Positions 1-7,130 of a DNA stretch of 8,828 nucleotides are shown here, piece by piece (position 1 is the first letter of the stretch; each line of letters begins with the position of its first letter). A program made the position numbers and the translations under genes. The notes under the pieces were generated by a model, which was not told where the DNA came from, made no database searches, and saw only the letters and a program-made list of their open reading frames with translations. Origin of the DNA: Pseudomonadota bacterium (lineage in GTDB: Bacteria; Pseudomonadota; Alphaproteobacteria; UBA828; JAPUJA01); the NCBI GenBank assembly GCA_027296525.1, contig JAPUJA010000210.1, forward strand, positions 1 to 8,828. Reading direction: 5' to 3'.

Positions 1-138
1 GCCTGACACAGCGGTCCGGGTGGTTCGGCCAAGTCGCCGGAGGATTTCGCCGATGCGGCCGTCGTCTTCCCATTCGATGGTTCGGGAACCCGGAATCCCG
101 CCGACACCGGGAAGGCGCTAGATTACTTTCTTGTGGCG

Positions 139-175
139 AAACCCCGCCGGGCACGTTCCTCCGGCGGGGTTTTTC
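139..175 (+). terminator. Intrinsic terminator of an upstream gene
   Basis: A perfect 10-bp inverted repeat (141-150 with 161-170, ACCCCGCCGG and its complement) flanks a 10-base loop and is followed directly by a T-rich run from 170. Two flanking A:T pairs extend the stem. The T-run lies on the right, so it would stop rightward transcription from a gene mostly outside the window. On the other strand only three T's follow the stem, so leftward termination would be weaker. Confidence 0.85.
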
Positions 176-226
176 TTTGGGAGCATGCCCGTCCGCCTGC
201 CGACTCCTGAGTGAGATTGGCGGCAA

Positions 227-256
227 TTGCCGGACAACCGGTCACTGGTTCATTAT
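227..256 (+). promoter_or_regulatory. Putative sigma70-type promoter for the transporter operon, with an operator-like dyad
   Basis: TTGCCG (227-232) and CATTAT (251-256) resemble -35 and -10 boxes with an 18-base spacer, which would put the transcription start near 263 and leave a short leader before the ATG at 280. The spacer contains AACCGGTCACTGGTT (236-250), a 15-base dyad with one G:T mismatch, well placed for a repressor to block polymerase. The boxes and symmetry are visible in the sequence. Promoter activity and any regulator are inferred. Confidence 0.35.
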
Positions 257-279
257 GTGAGCGGTATCATGCTTGAGTC

Positions 280-1968
280 ATGAACGAATCAGAGAACCAA
301 AGCCATCATCCGGCGCTCGCTGGCCTCGTCGAGGCGTTGGAGGAGCGGCGGCTCGATCGCCGGGAGTTCCTGCGAAGCGCGACCCTCCTCGGTCTTTCGG
401 CCGCGGCCGCCTATGGGATGATCGGCGCCCCGCCGCCGGAGACGGGCCGTGCCGCCCATGCCGCGACGCCGCCCGTCGGTGGAACGGTCCGGATTTCGAT
501 GCGGGTGCCGGACCTCAAGCAGCCCCATATCTTTTCCTGGGTCTACGACTCCAATGTGCTGCGCCAGAGCAACGATTACCTGACGCGCACCGGGTCCGAC
601 AATGTGACGCGCCCTTCGTTGCTCGAGCGCTGGGCGCCGGCCCCCGATCTGCGCAGCTGGACTCTCCATCTGCGCCGGGACGTGAAGTGGAGCAATGGCG
701 AGCCGTTGGTCGCGGATCACGTCATCTGGAACATGCGGCGCTGGCTGGATCCCGCGGTGGGCTCCTCGATGCTGAGCCTCATGGGGGCCTATATGCTCGA
801 CACCGTCGCGACCGGCGAGCGTGACGAGGCGGGTCAGCCGACCACCACCACGCGCTTGTGGTCGAGTGATGCGATCGAGAAGCTCGATGACTTCACCATC
901 GAACTCCACTGCAAACGCCCCCAGCTCGCGGTGCCGGAGCATCTCTTCCACTATCCGGCCGTGATTCTCCATCCCAGTGAAGACGGCGAATGGGGCGAGG
1001 GTGCGATCGGCACCGGCGCCTTCCGCCCCGTCTCGGTCGAAACGGGCAAGCGCGTCGTGCTTCGGCGCAATGAGGCCTACTGGGACGAGGGGCCTTATCT
1101 CGATGAACTCGTCTTCATCGACCATGGCGACGATCCGGCCGCCGCGCTCGCCGCGCTCGCGTCCAAGCAGATCCACGGCATGTACGAGGCGTCGACCCTC
1201 CAATATCACGCGCTGGCGCGAATGGACCATGTCGAGCTCCACACCATTCGTTCCGCTCAAACCGGCATCGCGCGGATGCAGCCGCGCGCCGAGCCATTCG
1301 GGGATCCGCGTGTGCGCAAGGCGATGCGGCTTGCCCTGGACACCGAGAAGCTTCTCGCCATCGGCCATCTCGGCCTCGGTGATCCGGGCGAGCATCACCA
1401 TGTCGCGCCGGTGCACCCCGAATACGTGCCTTTGCCTCGCCACGCCCAGGACATCGAAGGGGCGCGCCGGCTTCTCGCCGAGGCCGGTTATCCGGACGGT
1501 TTCGAGACCGAGATCGCGTGCAAGAAGGACCCCGCCTGGGAGCTCATGACCGTCCAGGCAATGAGTGAGATGTGGAAGGCGATCGGCGTCGATTGCCGAA
1601 TCCGCGTGATGCCCTCGGCCCAATACTGGGATATCTGGACGGAGGCCCCCTTCGCCTTTACGTCATGGACCCATCGGCCACTCGCCATCATGACGCTCGC
1701 GCTCGCCTATCGCACGGGCGCGCCCTGGAACGAGAGCGCCTGGTCGAGCGCACCCATGGACGCGTTGCTCGCCCGCGCCGAAGGTACGCTCGATCCCGAC
1801 GAGACGCGGGCCATCATGCGGGAGATCGAGATGCTCATGCAGGAGGAGGGACCGATCTGTCAGCCTTTGTGGCGGGCCGTCTTCACGCCGATGGACAAGC
1901 GGGTCAAGGGCTTTCAAATCCACCCAAGTTATTACATGTTCGCCGAGCAATGGTGGCTCGAGGAATAG
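280..1968 (+). CDS. Tat-exported ABC transporter substrate-binding protein, family 5 (peptide/nickel/opine type)
   Basis: This 562-residue periplasmic binding protein would capture a small substrate and deliver it to the permeases encoded next. A twin-arginine signal is clear: DRREFLRS at residues 26-33, then a hydrophobic stretch to about 50 and a likely cleavage site after AHA (59-61). The SBP_bac_5 fold is supported by WTLHLRRDVKWSNG (127-140), GTGAFRP (244-250) followed by LRRNEAYW (261-268), DPRVRKAMRLALD (342-354) and ARRLLAEAGYPDG (395-407). A His triplet (HHH, 372-374) lies in a loop. The length suits the family. The ATG at 280 has only a weak ribosome site, but it keeps the whole Tat n-region. 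Substrate cannot be read from sequence: peptides are the default guess, while nickel, opines or sugars are also known in the family. Family assignment is secure. Confidence 0.93.
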   Translation: MNESENQSHHPALAGLVEALEERRLDRREFLRSATLLGLSAAAAYGMIGAPPPETGRAAHAATPPVGGTVRISMRVPDLKQPHIFSWVYDSNVLRQSNDYLTRTGSDNVTRPSLLERWAPAPDLRSWTLHLRRDVKWSNGEPLVADHVIWNMRRWLDPAVGSSMLSLMGAYMLDTVATGERDEAGQPTTTTRLWSSDAIEKLDDFTIELHCKRPQLAVPEHLFHYPAVILHPSEDGEWGEGAIGTGAFRPVSVETGKRVVLRRNEAYWDEGPYLDELVFIDHGDDPAAALAALASKQIHGMYEASTLQYHALARMDHVELHTIRSAQTGIARMQPRAEPFGDPRVRKAMRLALDTEKLLAIGHLGLGDPGEHHHVAPVHPEYVPLPRHAQDIEGARRLLAEAGYPDGFETEIACKKDPAWELMTVQAMSEMWKAIGVDCRIRVMPSAQYWDIWTEAPFAFTSWTHRPLAIMTLALAYRTGAPWNESAWSSAPMDALLARAEGTLDPDETRAIMREIEMLMQEEGPICQPLWRAVFTPMDKRVKGFQIHPSYYMFAEQWWLEE

Positions 1969-1986
1969 ATTTCGAGCGTCCCGCGG

Positions 1987-2011
1987 GCAGGTTGGGCGCC
2001 GCGCCGCCTGC
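1987..2011 (+). other. Intergenic stem-loop between binding-protein and permease genes
   Basis: GCAGG (1987-1991) pairs with CCTGC (2007-2011). Inside, GGCG (1995-1998) pairs with CGCC (2002-2005) around a 3-base loop, with a small internal mismatch. It occupies the 72-base gap after the binding-protein gene. There is no T-run, so it is not a clear terminator. In other importers, such as the maltose system, stem-loops here protect the upstream message and let binding protein exceed permease. That role is an inference here. Confidence 0.4.
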
Positions 2012-2040
2012 TTTGCCGTCGATGAGCCTTCCGGGTTCGC

Positions 2041-2982
2041 ATGTTCGTCTTCCTTAGCCGTCGCCTCCTCTTCCTCGTCGCGACTCTCCTCGTCGTATCC
2101 TTCTTGGTCTACCTGCTCAACGAGGCGGCGCCCGGCGACGTCGCGCGCAAGATCCTGGGTCCGTACGCGACCCTTGAGCAGATCGCGCTTCTGACCGAAG
2201 AGCTTGGCCTCAACCGCTCGGTTTTCATCCGCTATGGCGAGTGGCTCGGGGGTCTCTTTACCGGTGATCTCGGCTATTCGACGCTGTTCAAGGCACCCGT
2301 CGGAGAGATCATTTGGGACCGGCTGGCCAACACGGCGCTCCTCGCCGTCATCGCCTTCGCGCTCATCGTGCCGCTCTCGATCGTGCTCGGCGTCGCCGCG
2401 GGAATGCGTGAATCCGCCGCTCTCGATCGCTCGATCTCGCTTGCCAGCATCATCACGACCTCGATACCGGAATTCGCCTCGGGCGTCTTCCTCGCGAGCA
2501 TTTTCGCTATTTGGCTTGGCTGGTTGCCCGGCACCTCGACACTGGTGCGCGACGGCGGCTGGTCGATCACGTCGCAGCTTGTTCTGCCCGTGGCCGTCAT
2601 GGTGCTCTACGATCTGGGCTACGTCGTTCGGATGGTGCGCGCGTCGATGGCCGATGTCATGCGCGAGCCCTATATCCGTACGGCGGTGCTGAAGGGCTTG
2701 AGCTGGCCCGAGGTCGTGTTTCGCCACGCGCTGCGCAACGCGCTGATCGCCCCGTTCACCGTCATCCTCTTGCAGATCAACTACTTGGTGACCGGCGTCG
2801 TGGTGGTGGAGATGATCTTCGCCTATCCCGGGTTCGGCCGGATGATGCTGGAGGCGGCGCTCGCCCAGGACATCGCCCTGATCGAGGCGGGCGTCGTGGT
2901 CGCCGTGTTCATCGCGGTCTCGACCCAGATACTGGGCGACCTCGCCTATATGATCTTGAACCCGAGGGTCCGGCTGCGGTGA
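2041..2982 (+). CDS. ABC transporter permease, DppB/OppB type
   Basis: This 313-residue inner-membrane protein is one of the two channel subunits of the importer. Hydrophobic segments fit about six membrane helices (roughly residues 8-27, 98-120, 133-160, 177-197, 236-260 and 280-304). The cytoplasmic EAA loop that docks to the ATPase is at about 211-235 (YIRTAVLKGLSWPEVVFRHA, then LRNAL). The N-terminal RRLLFLVATLLVVSFLVYLL and the EAAPGD motif (28-33) are typical of DppB-like permeases, as is the length. The ATG at 2041 has no good Shine-Dalgarno sequence, but it starts exactly where this family begins. The gene follows the binding-protein gene after 72 bases and overlaps the next permease gene by GTGA. 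Leucine codons favour CTC (10 CTC to 4 CTG in the first 80 or so codons). Substrate is unknown. Confidence 0.93.
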   Translation: MFVFLSRRLLFLVATLLVVSFLVYLLNEAAPGDVARKILGPYATLEQIALLTEELGLNRSVFIRYGEWLGGLFTGDLGYSTLFKAPVGEIIWDRLANTALLAVIAFALIVPLSIVLGVAAGMRESAALDRSISLASIITTSIPEFASGVFLASIFAIWLGWLPGTSTLVRDGGWSITSQLVLPVAVMVLYDLGYVVRMVRASMADVMREPYIRTAVLKGLSWPEVVFRHALRNALIAPFTVILLQINYLVTGVVVVEMIFAYPGFGRMMLEAALAQDIALIEAGVVVAVFIAVSTQILGDLAYMILNPRVRLR

Positions 2983-3866
2983 GCACGGGGTCGCCGATCC
3001 TCCCGCCCGGCGCCGCCGGCGAGCCGTTGCCGAGGACGGCGGAATTGGCGACGCTTTGGCGGCTCCTTCGCTCGCCCGTCGGGGCCCTCGGCCTGGCGCT
3101 CGTCGCCTTCTGGGTCGCCGTCGCCCTCTTCGCCCCTCTGATCGCGCCTTTCGAGCCGAACGCGAACGATTACCTCGCGCTCGCGGATCCCACCCCCTCG
3201 GGCGTGCATTGGCTCGGCACGGACAATTTGGGCCGCGACATCGTCTCGCGCCTCGCCTGGGGGGCGCGAACGGTGCTCGTGATCGTTCCGATCGCGGTCG
3301 CGGCGGCTTACGCGATCGGTTGTCTGATGGGCCTGCTCGCGGGCTATATCGGCGGCTGGGCGGACACCCTGCTCATGCGCCTCTCCGACGTGATCCTCTC
3401 CTTTCCGGTGATCATTCTCTACATGATCGTGCTCGCTCATTTCGGGCCCTCGGCGATCAATGTCATCCTCGCCGTCGCCTTCACCGCGGCGCCGTCAGTC
3501 GCGCGGATCGTGCGCGGCCTGACCCTCGATCTCAGCAACCGGCCTTATGTGGCGGCCGCTCGTCTGCGCGGGGAATCTCCCTGGTATGTCATGTTCGTCG
3601 AGATCCTGCCCAACGCGCGCGGGCCGCTGATCGTCGATGGCTGCTTGCGCATGGGCTACACGACCATCGCGATCGGCGTGCTCGGTTTCCTGGGGCTCGG
3701 ATTGCCCCCGGACGATCCCAACTGGGGCGGCATGGTCAAGGACACCTACGCGCTGATGTCGGTCTACCCCCATATGTCGCTCATCCCCTGTGGCGCGATC
3801 ACCTCCCTCGTGATCGGGTTCAATCTGCTTGCGGACGGCTTGCGCGAGGTCGCCGGTGACGAGTGA
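2979..3866 (+). CDS. ABC transporter permease, DppC/OppC type
   Basis: This is the second channel subunit, 295 residues. I place the start at the GTG at 2979. It overlaps the preceding stop (GTGA), has GAGGG at 2964-2968 ten bases upstream, and gives an N-terminus of normal length. The frame is open much further left, but that part lies inside the first permease gene. An OppC_N-like N-terminal region spans about 30-95: a first helix (36-56), then HWLGTDNLGRDIVSRLAWGA (77-96). The EAA loop is at 190-217 (YVAAARLRGESPWYVMFVEI, then LPNARGPL), and FLGLGLPPDDPNWGGM (237-252) is the characteristic C-terminal signature. Five further helices are plausible. The 3' end overlaps the ATPase gene by 11 bases, so the three genes are probably translationally coupled. 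Confidence 0.93.
   Translation: MSTGSPILPPGAAGEPLPRTAELATLWRLLRSPVGALGLALVAFWVAVALFAPLIAPFEPNANDYLALADPTPSGVHWLGTDNLGRDIVSRLAWGARTVLVIVPIAVAAAYAIGCLMGLLAGYIGGWADTLLMRLSDVILSFPVIILYMIVLAHFGPSAINVILAVAFTAAPSVARIVRGLTLDLSNRPYVAAARLRGESPWYVMFVEILPNARGPLIVDGCLRMGYTTIAIGVLGFLGLGLPPDDPNWGGMVKDTYALMSVYPHMSLIPCGAITSLVIGFNLLADGLREVAGDE
3846..3849 (+). promoter_or_regulatory. Ribosome binding site deciding the ATPase start
   Basis: GAGG lies six bases before the GTG at 3856, inside the end of the preceding permease gene. It favours this GTG over the in-frame TTG at 3829, which has no comparable site. Confidence 0.5.
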
Positions 3867-5919
3867 ACCAAGCCGGGCGGGTGCGCCTTCCGTCCTGGTC
3901 TTCGATGAGGCACGGATTTCCTATCGGACGCGCGCGGACGAGCTGAACGTCGTTCCCGGCTTCAGCCTGTCGATCGGCCGCGGCGAGGCGGTCGGGCTGG
4001 TGGGCGAATCAGGCTCCGGAAAGTCGACGCTGGCCTTCGCCGCAATGGGCTATCTGGGGCATGCCGGACGGCTGGTTTCGGGGCGCATCCTGTTCGAGGG
4101 AGAGGATATGGCGGGGCTATCCGCCGGTGAGCTCCGGGCCTTGCGGGGGTTGCGCATGGCGATGGTCTATCAGGATCCGATGAGCAGCCTGAACCCGGTC
4201 ATGAAGGCCGGGGCTCAACTCATGGAGGTCCCGATGCGCCGCCTGGGGCTCGGCCGCGACGAAGCGCGCGAGCGCGCGCTCGCGATGCTCGCCGAGGTCG
4301 AGTTCGCCGACCCCGCTTCGATCCTCGAGCGCTATCCGCATCAGCTCTCCGGCGGACAGCAGCAACGGGTCGTCATCGCCATGGCGCTCATGTCGGAGCC
4401 CGCGCTGCTCATCTTGGACGAGCCGACGACGGGGCTCGACGTCACGGTCGAGGCCGCGGTCCTCGATCTGATCGGCGCGCTTCGCCATTGCCACGACAGC
4501 GCGATCTTGTTCATCAGCCACAACCTCGGCACCGTCGCACGGGTCAGCGATCGGATCGCCGTCCTCTATGCCGGGGAGCTCGTGGAGGAGGCGCCCGCCG
4601 GTGAGCTCTTCGAGGCGCCCCGCCATCCCTACACGCGGGCGTTGTTCAACTGTCTTCCGGGCCTCGCGCGCCACGCCGCCATCGAGGGCGATCCGCCGTC
4701 TCCCGGCGCTCGCCCGGAGGGATGCGCGTTCGCGCCCCGGTGTGCCTTCGCTAAGCCCGGGCCCTGTACCTCGGAACCGATCGCCCTTCGGGCTTCGGGC
4801 GAGCGTAGGGTGCGTTGCGTGCGCTTGCCGGAGCTCGCCCCTTGGACGCTTCCGGTGCCGGCCGCGACGACCGCTCGGGCCGAGCCGCCTACGGATCGAA
4901 TCCTCGACGTCTCCAAGCTCACCAAAGCCTATCGGGTGGGGTCACCGCTCTTCGGGTTGGGCGAAGGCTCCCGGCGGGTCCAGGCGCTCGACGGCGTCAG
5001 CCTCTGGGCGGGGCGCGGTGAAACCCTCGCCATCGTCGGTGAATCCGGGAGCGGCAAGTCGACCTTGGCCGGGATCGTCGCGGGGCTCGAGCTGGGCGCC
5101 GAGGGCGTGGTGCGCCTTAACGGCGTGCCGGTCCAACATCTCAAGGTCGAGCACCGGCCGGAGGCGCTGCGGCGCGGCGTTCAGATCGTGTTCCAGAATC
5201 CGGACGGCACGCTCAACCCCAGCCATCGCGTCGGCTATGCGCTCGCGCGCGCCCTTCGCCGCCTCGCGGGGGTCGAACGCCGTCGGTTGCCGGCGGAGGT
5301 CGCGCGCCTCCTCGACCTCGTCAGGCTTCCGCGCGCCTACGCGGCGCGGAAGCCCCGGCAGCTCTCGGGCGGCGAGAAACAGCGGGTTGCGATCGCTCGG
5401 GCGCTCGCGGGCGCGCCCGACCTGCTGATCGCCGATGAGCCGGTCTCGGCGCTCGACCTTTCGGTTCAGGCGGCGATTGTCAATCTGCTCTCGGAGCTTC
5501 AAGAGGCGCGCGGCATGACCCTTCTTTTCATCTCCCACGATCTGGCGCTTGTGCGCTATCTCGCCGACCGCGTCGCCGTCATGTATCGCGGGCGGGTGAT
5601 GGAGTTCGGTCCGGCCGACGAGGTCTTCAGCCCGCCGTTCCACCCCTACACCTTGACGCTGCTCTCATCCGTCACCGCTCGCGCGGAAGGGCAAAGCGAA
5701 GGGGCGGGCGAGGGGCCGGAAGGCGCGACGCTTGCGGTCGGCTGCCCATTTCATCATCGTTGCCCCTATAAGCTGGGATCGATCTGTCGGGACGAGACCC
5801 CGCCATCGCGAGAAGCCGGCGCGGAGCATCGGATCGCCTGTCATATCCCGCTCGGAGAGCTTGCGGCGATCGGCGCTTCTTCCGAGGAGCATGGCGAGGA
5901 GAACCGGGACGCGCCATGA
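3856..5919 (+). CDS. Fused dual ATP-binding protein of a peptide-type ABC importer (DppD-DppF fusion)
   Basis: This cytoplasmic ATPase of 687 residues contains two complete nucleotide-binding domains that are separate DppD and DppF proteins in many bacteria. Half 1: Walker A GESGSGKST (50-58), Q-loop Q106, signature LSGGQ (164-168), Walker B LLILDE ending at D188-E189, switch His 222. Half 2: Walker A GESGSGKST (395-403), Q447, LSGGE (503-507), D527-E528, His 561. All catalytic motifs are intact in both halves. Each half ends in an HPYT-type oligopeptide C-terminal region with four cysteines: C290, C296, C304, C321 and C630, C636, C644, C662. In related DppD proteins such cysteines bind a [4Fe-4S] cluster, so two clusters are possible here. 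The GTG start is chosen for its GAGG site. The stop overlaps the next gene as ATGA. Confidence 0.93.
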   Translation: MTSEPSRAGAPSVLVFDEARISYRTRADELNVVPGFSLSIGRGEAVGLVGESGSGKSTLAFAAMGYLGHAGRLVSGRILFEGEDMAGLSAGELRALRGLRMAMVYQDPMSSLNPVMKAGAQLMEVPMRRLGLGRDEARERALAMLAEVEFADPASILERYPHQLSGGQQQRVVIAMALMSEPALLILDEPTTGLDVTVEAAVLDLIGALRHCHDSAILFISHNLGTVARVSDRIAVLYAGELVEEAPAGELFEAPRHPYTRALFNCLPGLARHAAIEGDPPSPGARPEGCAFAPRCAFAKPGPCTSEPIALRASGERRVRCVRLPELAPWTLPVPAATTARAEPPTDRILDVSKLTKAYRVGSPLFGLGEGSRRVQALDGVSLWAGRGETLAIVGESGSGKSTLAGIVAGLELGAEGVVRLNGVPVQHLKVEHRPEALRRGVQIVFQNPDGTLNPSHRVGYALARALRRLAGVERRRLPAEVARLLDLVRLPRAYAARKPRQLSGGEKQRVAIARALAGAPDLLIADEPVSALDLSVQAAIVNLLSELQEARGMTLLFISHDLALVRYLADRVAVMYRGRVMEFGPADEVFSPPFHPYTLTLLSSVTARAEGQSEGAGEGPEGATLAVGCPFHHRCPYKLGSICRDETPPSREAGAEHRIACHIPLGELAAIGASSEEHGEENRDAP

Positions 5920-6551
5920 CCAAGCCATCCCATGCGGAACTTGAGCGCCTCTTGCGCGAGATCCGCTCTTGCCGTGTCTGCGCGGCGCATCTCGCCCTGG
6001 GCCCGCGGCCGGTGTTGCGTGCCAGAACCTCGGCCCGGCTGCTCATCGTCGGTCAGGCCCCCGGCACGCGGGTGCATGAAACGGGCATTCCCTGGAACGA
6101 TCGGAGCGGCGAGCGTCTCCGGGCGTGGCTCTCGGTCTCATCGGGCCAGTTTTACGATGAATCGAAGATCGCGATCGTGCCGATCGGCTTTTGCTATCCG
6201 GGCCGCGACGCGAAAGGAGGCGACCGGCCGCCCCGGCCGGAATGCGCCCCGCTCTGGCACGCACGCATCCGGCAACATTTGAAAGACATCGCGCTCACGC
6301 TTCTCGTCGGGCGCTACGCACAGCTTCACTATCTCAAAGAACGCGCGGCGCCGACCCTCACCGAAACCGTGGGAAATTGGCGCCGCTACGGGCCGGAGAT
6401 CATCCCCATGCCGCATCCGTCCTGGCGGACGCAGGGATGGACGAAACGGAATCCCTGGTTCGAAGAGGAGCTTCTGCCGGCCTTGCGCGAGAGGGTGGCG
6501 GTCGTGCTCGCCGGGGGCCCCCCGCGCGCCGAGGGGCGAAAGACGGCTTGA
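5916..6551 (+). CDS. Uracil-DNA glycosylase superfamily protein with a four-cysteine (Fe-S type) pattern
   Basis: This 211-residue protein is probably a DNA repair enzyme that removes uracil or another damaged base. The two superfamily motifs are present: GQAPGTRVHETGIPW (46-60) and MPHPSW (165-170). Cysteines at 19, 22, 93 and 110 give C-x2-C-x70-C-x16-C, which matches the [4Fe-4S] arrangement of family 4 and 5 glycosylases. The first motif reads GQAPG where family 4 usually has GEAPG, so activity and base preference are uncertain. The protein resembles a group commonly annotated just as uracil-DNA glycosylase family. Its ATG overlaps the ATPase stop (ATGA). A GAGGAG at 5896-5901 is rather far away, so it probably relies on translational coupling. 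No functional link with transport is evident. The C-terminal tail after about 195 looks disordered. Confidence 0.82.
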   Translation: MTKPSHAELERLLREIRSCRVCAAHLALGPRPVLRARTSARLLIVGQAPGTRVHETGIPWNDRSGERLRAWLSVSSGQFYDESKIAIVPIGFCYPGRDAKGGDRPPRPECAPLWHARIRQHLKDIALTLLVGRYAQLHYLKERAAPTLTETVGNWRRYGPEIIPMPHPSWRTQGWTKRNPWFEEELLPALRERVAVVLAGGPPRAEGRKTA

Positions 6552-6564
6552 CCTTCCATCGGCT

Positions 6565-6586
6565 GGAGCATCGATGCTTCTTTTTT
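6565..6586 (+). terminator. Likely intrinsic terminator after the transporter/glycosylase operon
   Basis: GGAGCA (6565-6570) pairs with TGCTTC (6575-6580), including one G:T pair, around the tetraloop TCGA, and six T's follow (6581-6586). The stem is short, so termination may be partial. It starts 13 bases after the glycosylase stop and just before the next promoter, which suits a boundary between two transcription units. Confidence 0.5.
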
Positions 6587-6595
6587 AACATTCTT

Positions 6596-6604
6596 TGCTA
6601 TAGT
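6596..6604 (+). promoter_or_regulatory. Extended -10 promoter for the copper/redox cassette
   Basis: TGCTATAGT carries the TGn extension and a -10 hexamer TATAGT (6599-6604) that differs from consensus at one base. No good -35 box is seen at the usual distance, which an extended -10 can offset. Transcription would start near 6610-6612, only a few bases before the ATG at 6615. The region is AT-rich compared with its surroundings. Activity is inferred. Confidence 0.45.
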
Positions 6605-6614
6605 CTCGTGACCG

Positions 6615-7040
6615 ATGGATGCCTTGCGGATGCGTTTAACCTCGTGCCTTCGTTGCCGACCCGGCAGGGCCCGCGCCGTGGTGTTTCTTCTGGTGGTGGC
6701 CGGGCTCCTCCTCATGCCTTGGCATTTCCCCCCGGCTGCGGCGGATGAGCTCTCGATGGCCTGTGCCGAGGCGGCGCAAGGCTCCGCTTTCGACCTCCAC
6801 CAACACGCGACGGATCATGGCAAGCAAACCTCGGCCGAGATGAGCGGGGCACCATGCGATATGGCCGATGGGCACGCCCAGCCCTGCCATAATGTGACGA
6901 CCCAGTCGCCACCCTTCCTTTCCTCGGCTTCGCTCCCGCCCATGGCGACGCCGGAGGCGCTGCGTTCCGTCGAGGGATTGACCATCCCGGCCGGTCGCGG
7001 CCCGGAGACGCAACCGAAACCTCCCCAGATCGCTCTCTGA
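6615..7040 (+). CDS. Small exported Cys/His/Met-rich protein, possibly copper-binding
   Basis: I do not recognise a firm family for this 141-residue protein. A basic N-terminus (RCRPGRAR, 13-20) and a hydrophobic stretch (21-37) form a signal peptide or membrane anchor, with possible cleavage near AAAD (41-44). The mature part is rich in metal ligands: C50, HQH at 62-64, H68, M76, C81, M83, H87, C91, H92. It ends in a proline-rich tail (PETQPKPPQIAL). This layout recalls small periplasmic proteins found beside copper-resistance genes, such as CopL-like or DUF2946-like ones, but I cannot confirm homology. The multicopper oxidase gene 101 bases downstream supports a copper role. ATG 6615 is the first start, and ATG 6630 (residue 6) is an alternative. 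Neither has a clear ribosome site, and translation may be leaderless. Confidence 0.65.
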   Translation: MDALRMRLTSCLRCRPGRARAVVFLLVVAGLLLMPWHFPPAAADELSMACAEAAQGSAFDLHQHATDHGKQTSAEMSGAPCDMADGHAQPCHNVTTQSPPFLSSASLPPMATPEALRSVEGLTIPAGRGPETQPKPPQIAL

Positions 7041-7053
7041 CGAATCCCGTCAG
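7037..7053 (+). other. Stem-loop over the stop codon of the small Cys/His gene
   Basis: CTGACG (7037-7042) and CGTCAG (7048-7053) form a perfect 6-bp stem with a 5-base loop, and the stem contains the TGA at 7038-7040. No T-run follows, so this is not an evident terminator. It could slow ribosomes or define an mRNA end, but it could also be chance. Confidence 0.3.
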
Positions 7054-7062
7054 CGAAGCCGC

Positions 7063-7074
7063 AGGCACATGCCT
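7063..7074. promoter_or_regulatory. Short dyad upstream of the multicopper oxidase gene
   Basis: AGGCA and TGCCT form a perfect inverted repeat with a 2-base centre, about 70 bases before the oxidase start. It is a possible regulator site in the 101-base gap. I see no convincing promoter boxes beside it, so the oxidase gene may be read from the promoter near 6600. A 12-base dyad can arise by chance. Confidence 0.2.
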
Positions 7075-7130
7075 CGGGCGACATGGTCGCGCGAGGACGC
7101 TTGCGGCGGAAGATTTGTGAGCGATCGATT

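Noticed and set aside
79..111. tRNA, tmRNA or cobalamin riboswitch suggested by GGTTCGGGAACCCGG
   Set aside because: There is no T-loop consensus, no acceptor pairing and no B12-box pattern. The short dyads here do not build a known RNA fold.
289..1623. 444-codon open frame on the - strand opposite the binding-protein gene
   Set aside because: It is the complement of a clear family 5 binding protein and has Arg/His-rich composition without domains.
1663..2727. 354-codon open frame on the - strand across the binding-protein/permease junction
   Set aside because: It overlaps two secure genes and reads as charged low-complexity sequence.
2511..2978. Long N-terminal extension of the second permease
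   Set aside because: The frame is open, but this part lies wholly inside the first permease gene and translates to Arg-rich sequence. The GTG at 2979 with GTGA overlap gives the normal family start.
3829..3855. TTG start for the fused ATPase
   Set aside because: The GTG at 3856 has a GAGG site six bases upstream and gives a typical N-terminus. The extra nine residues do not look conserved in type.
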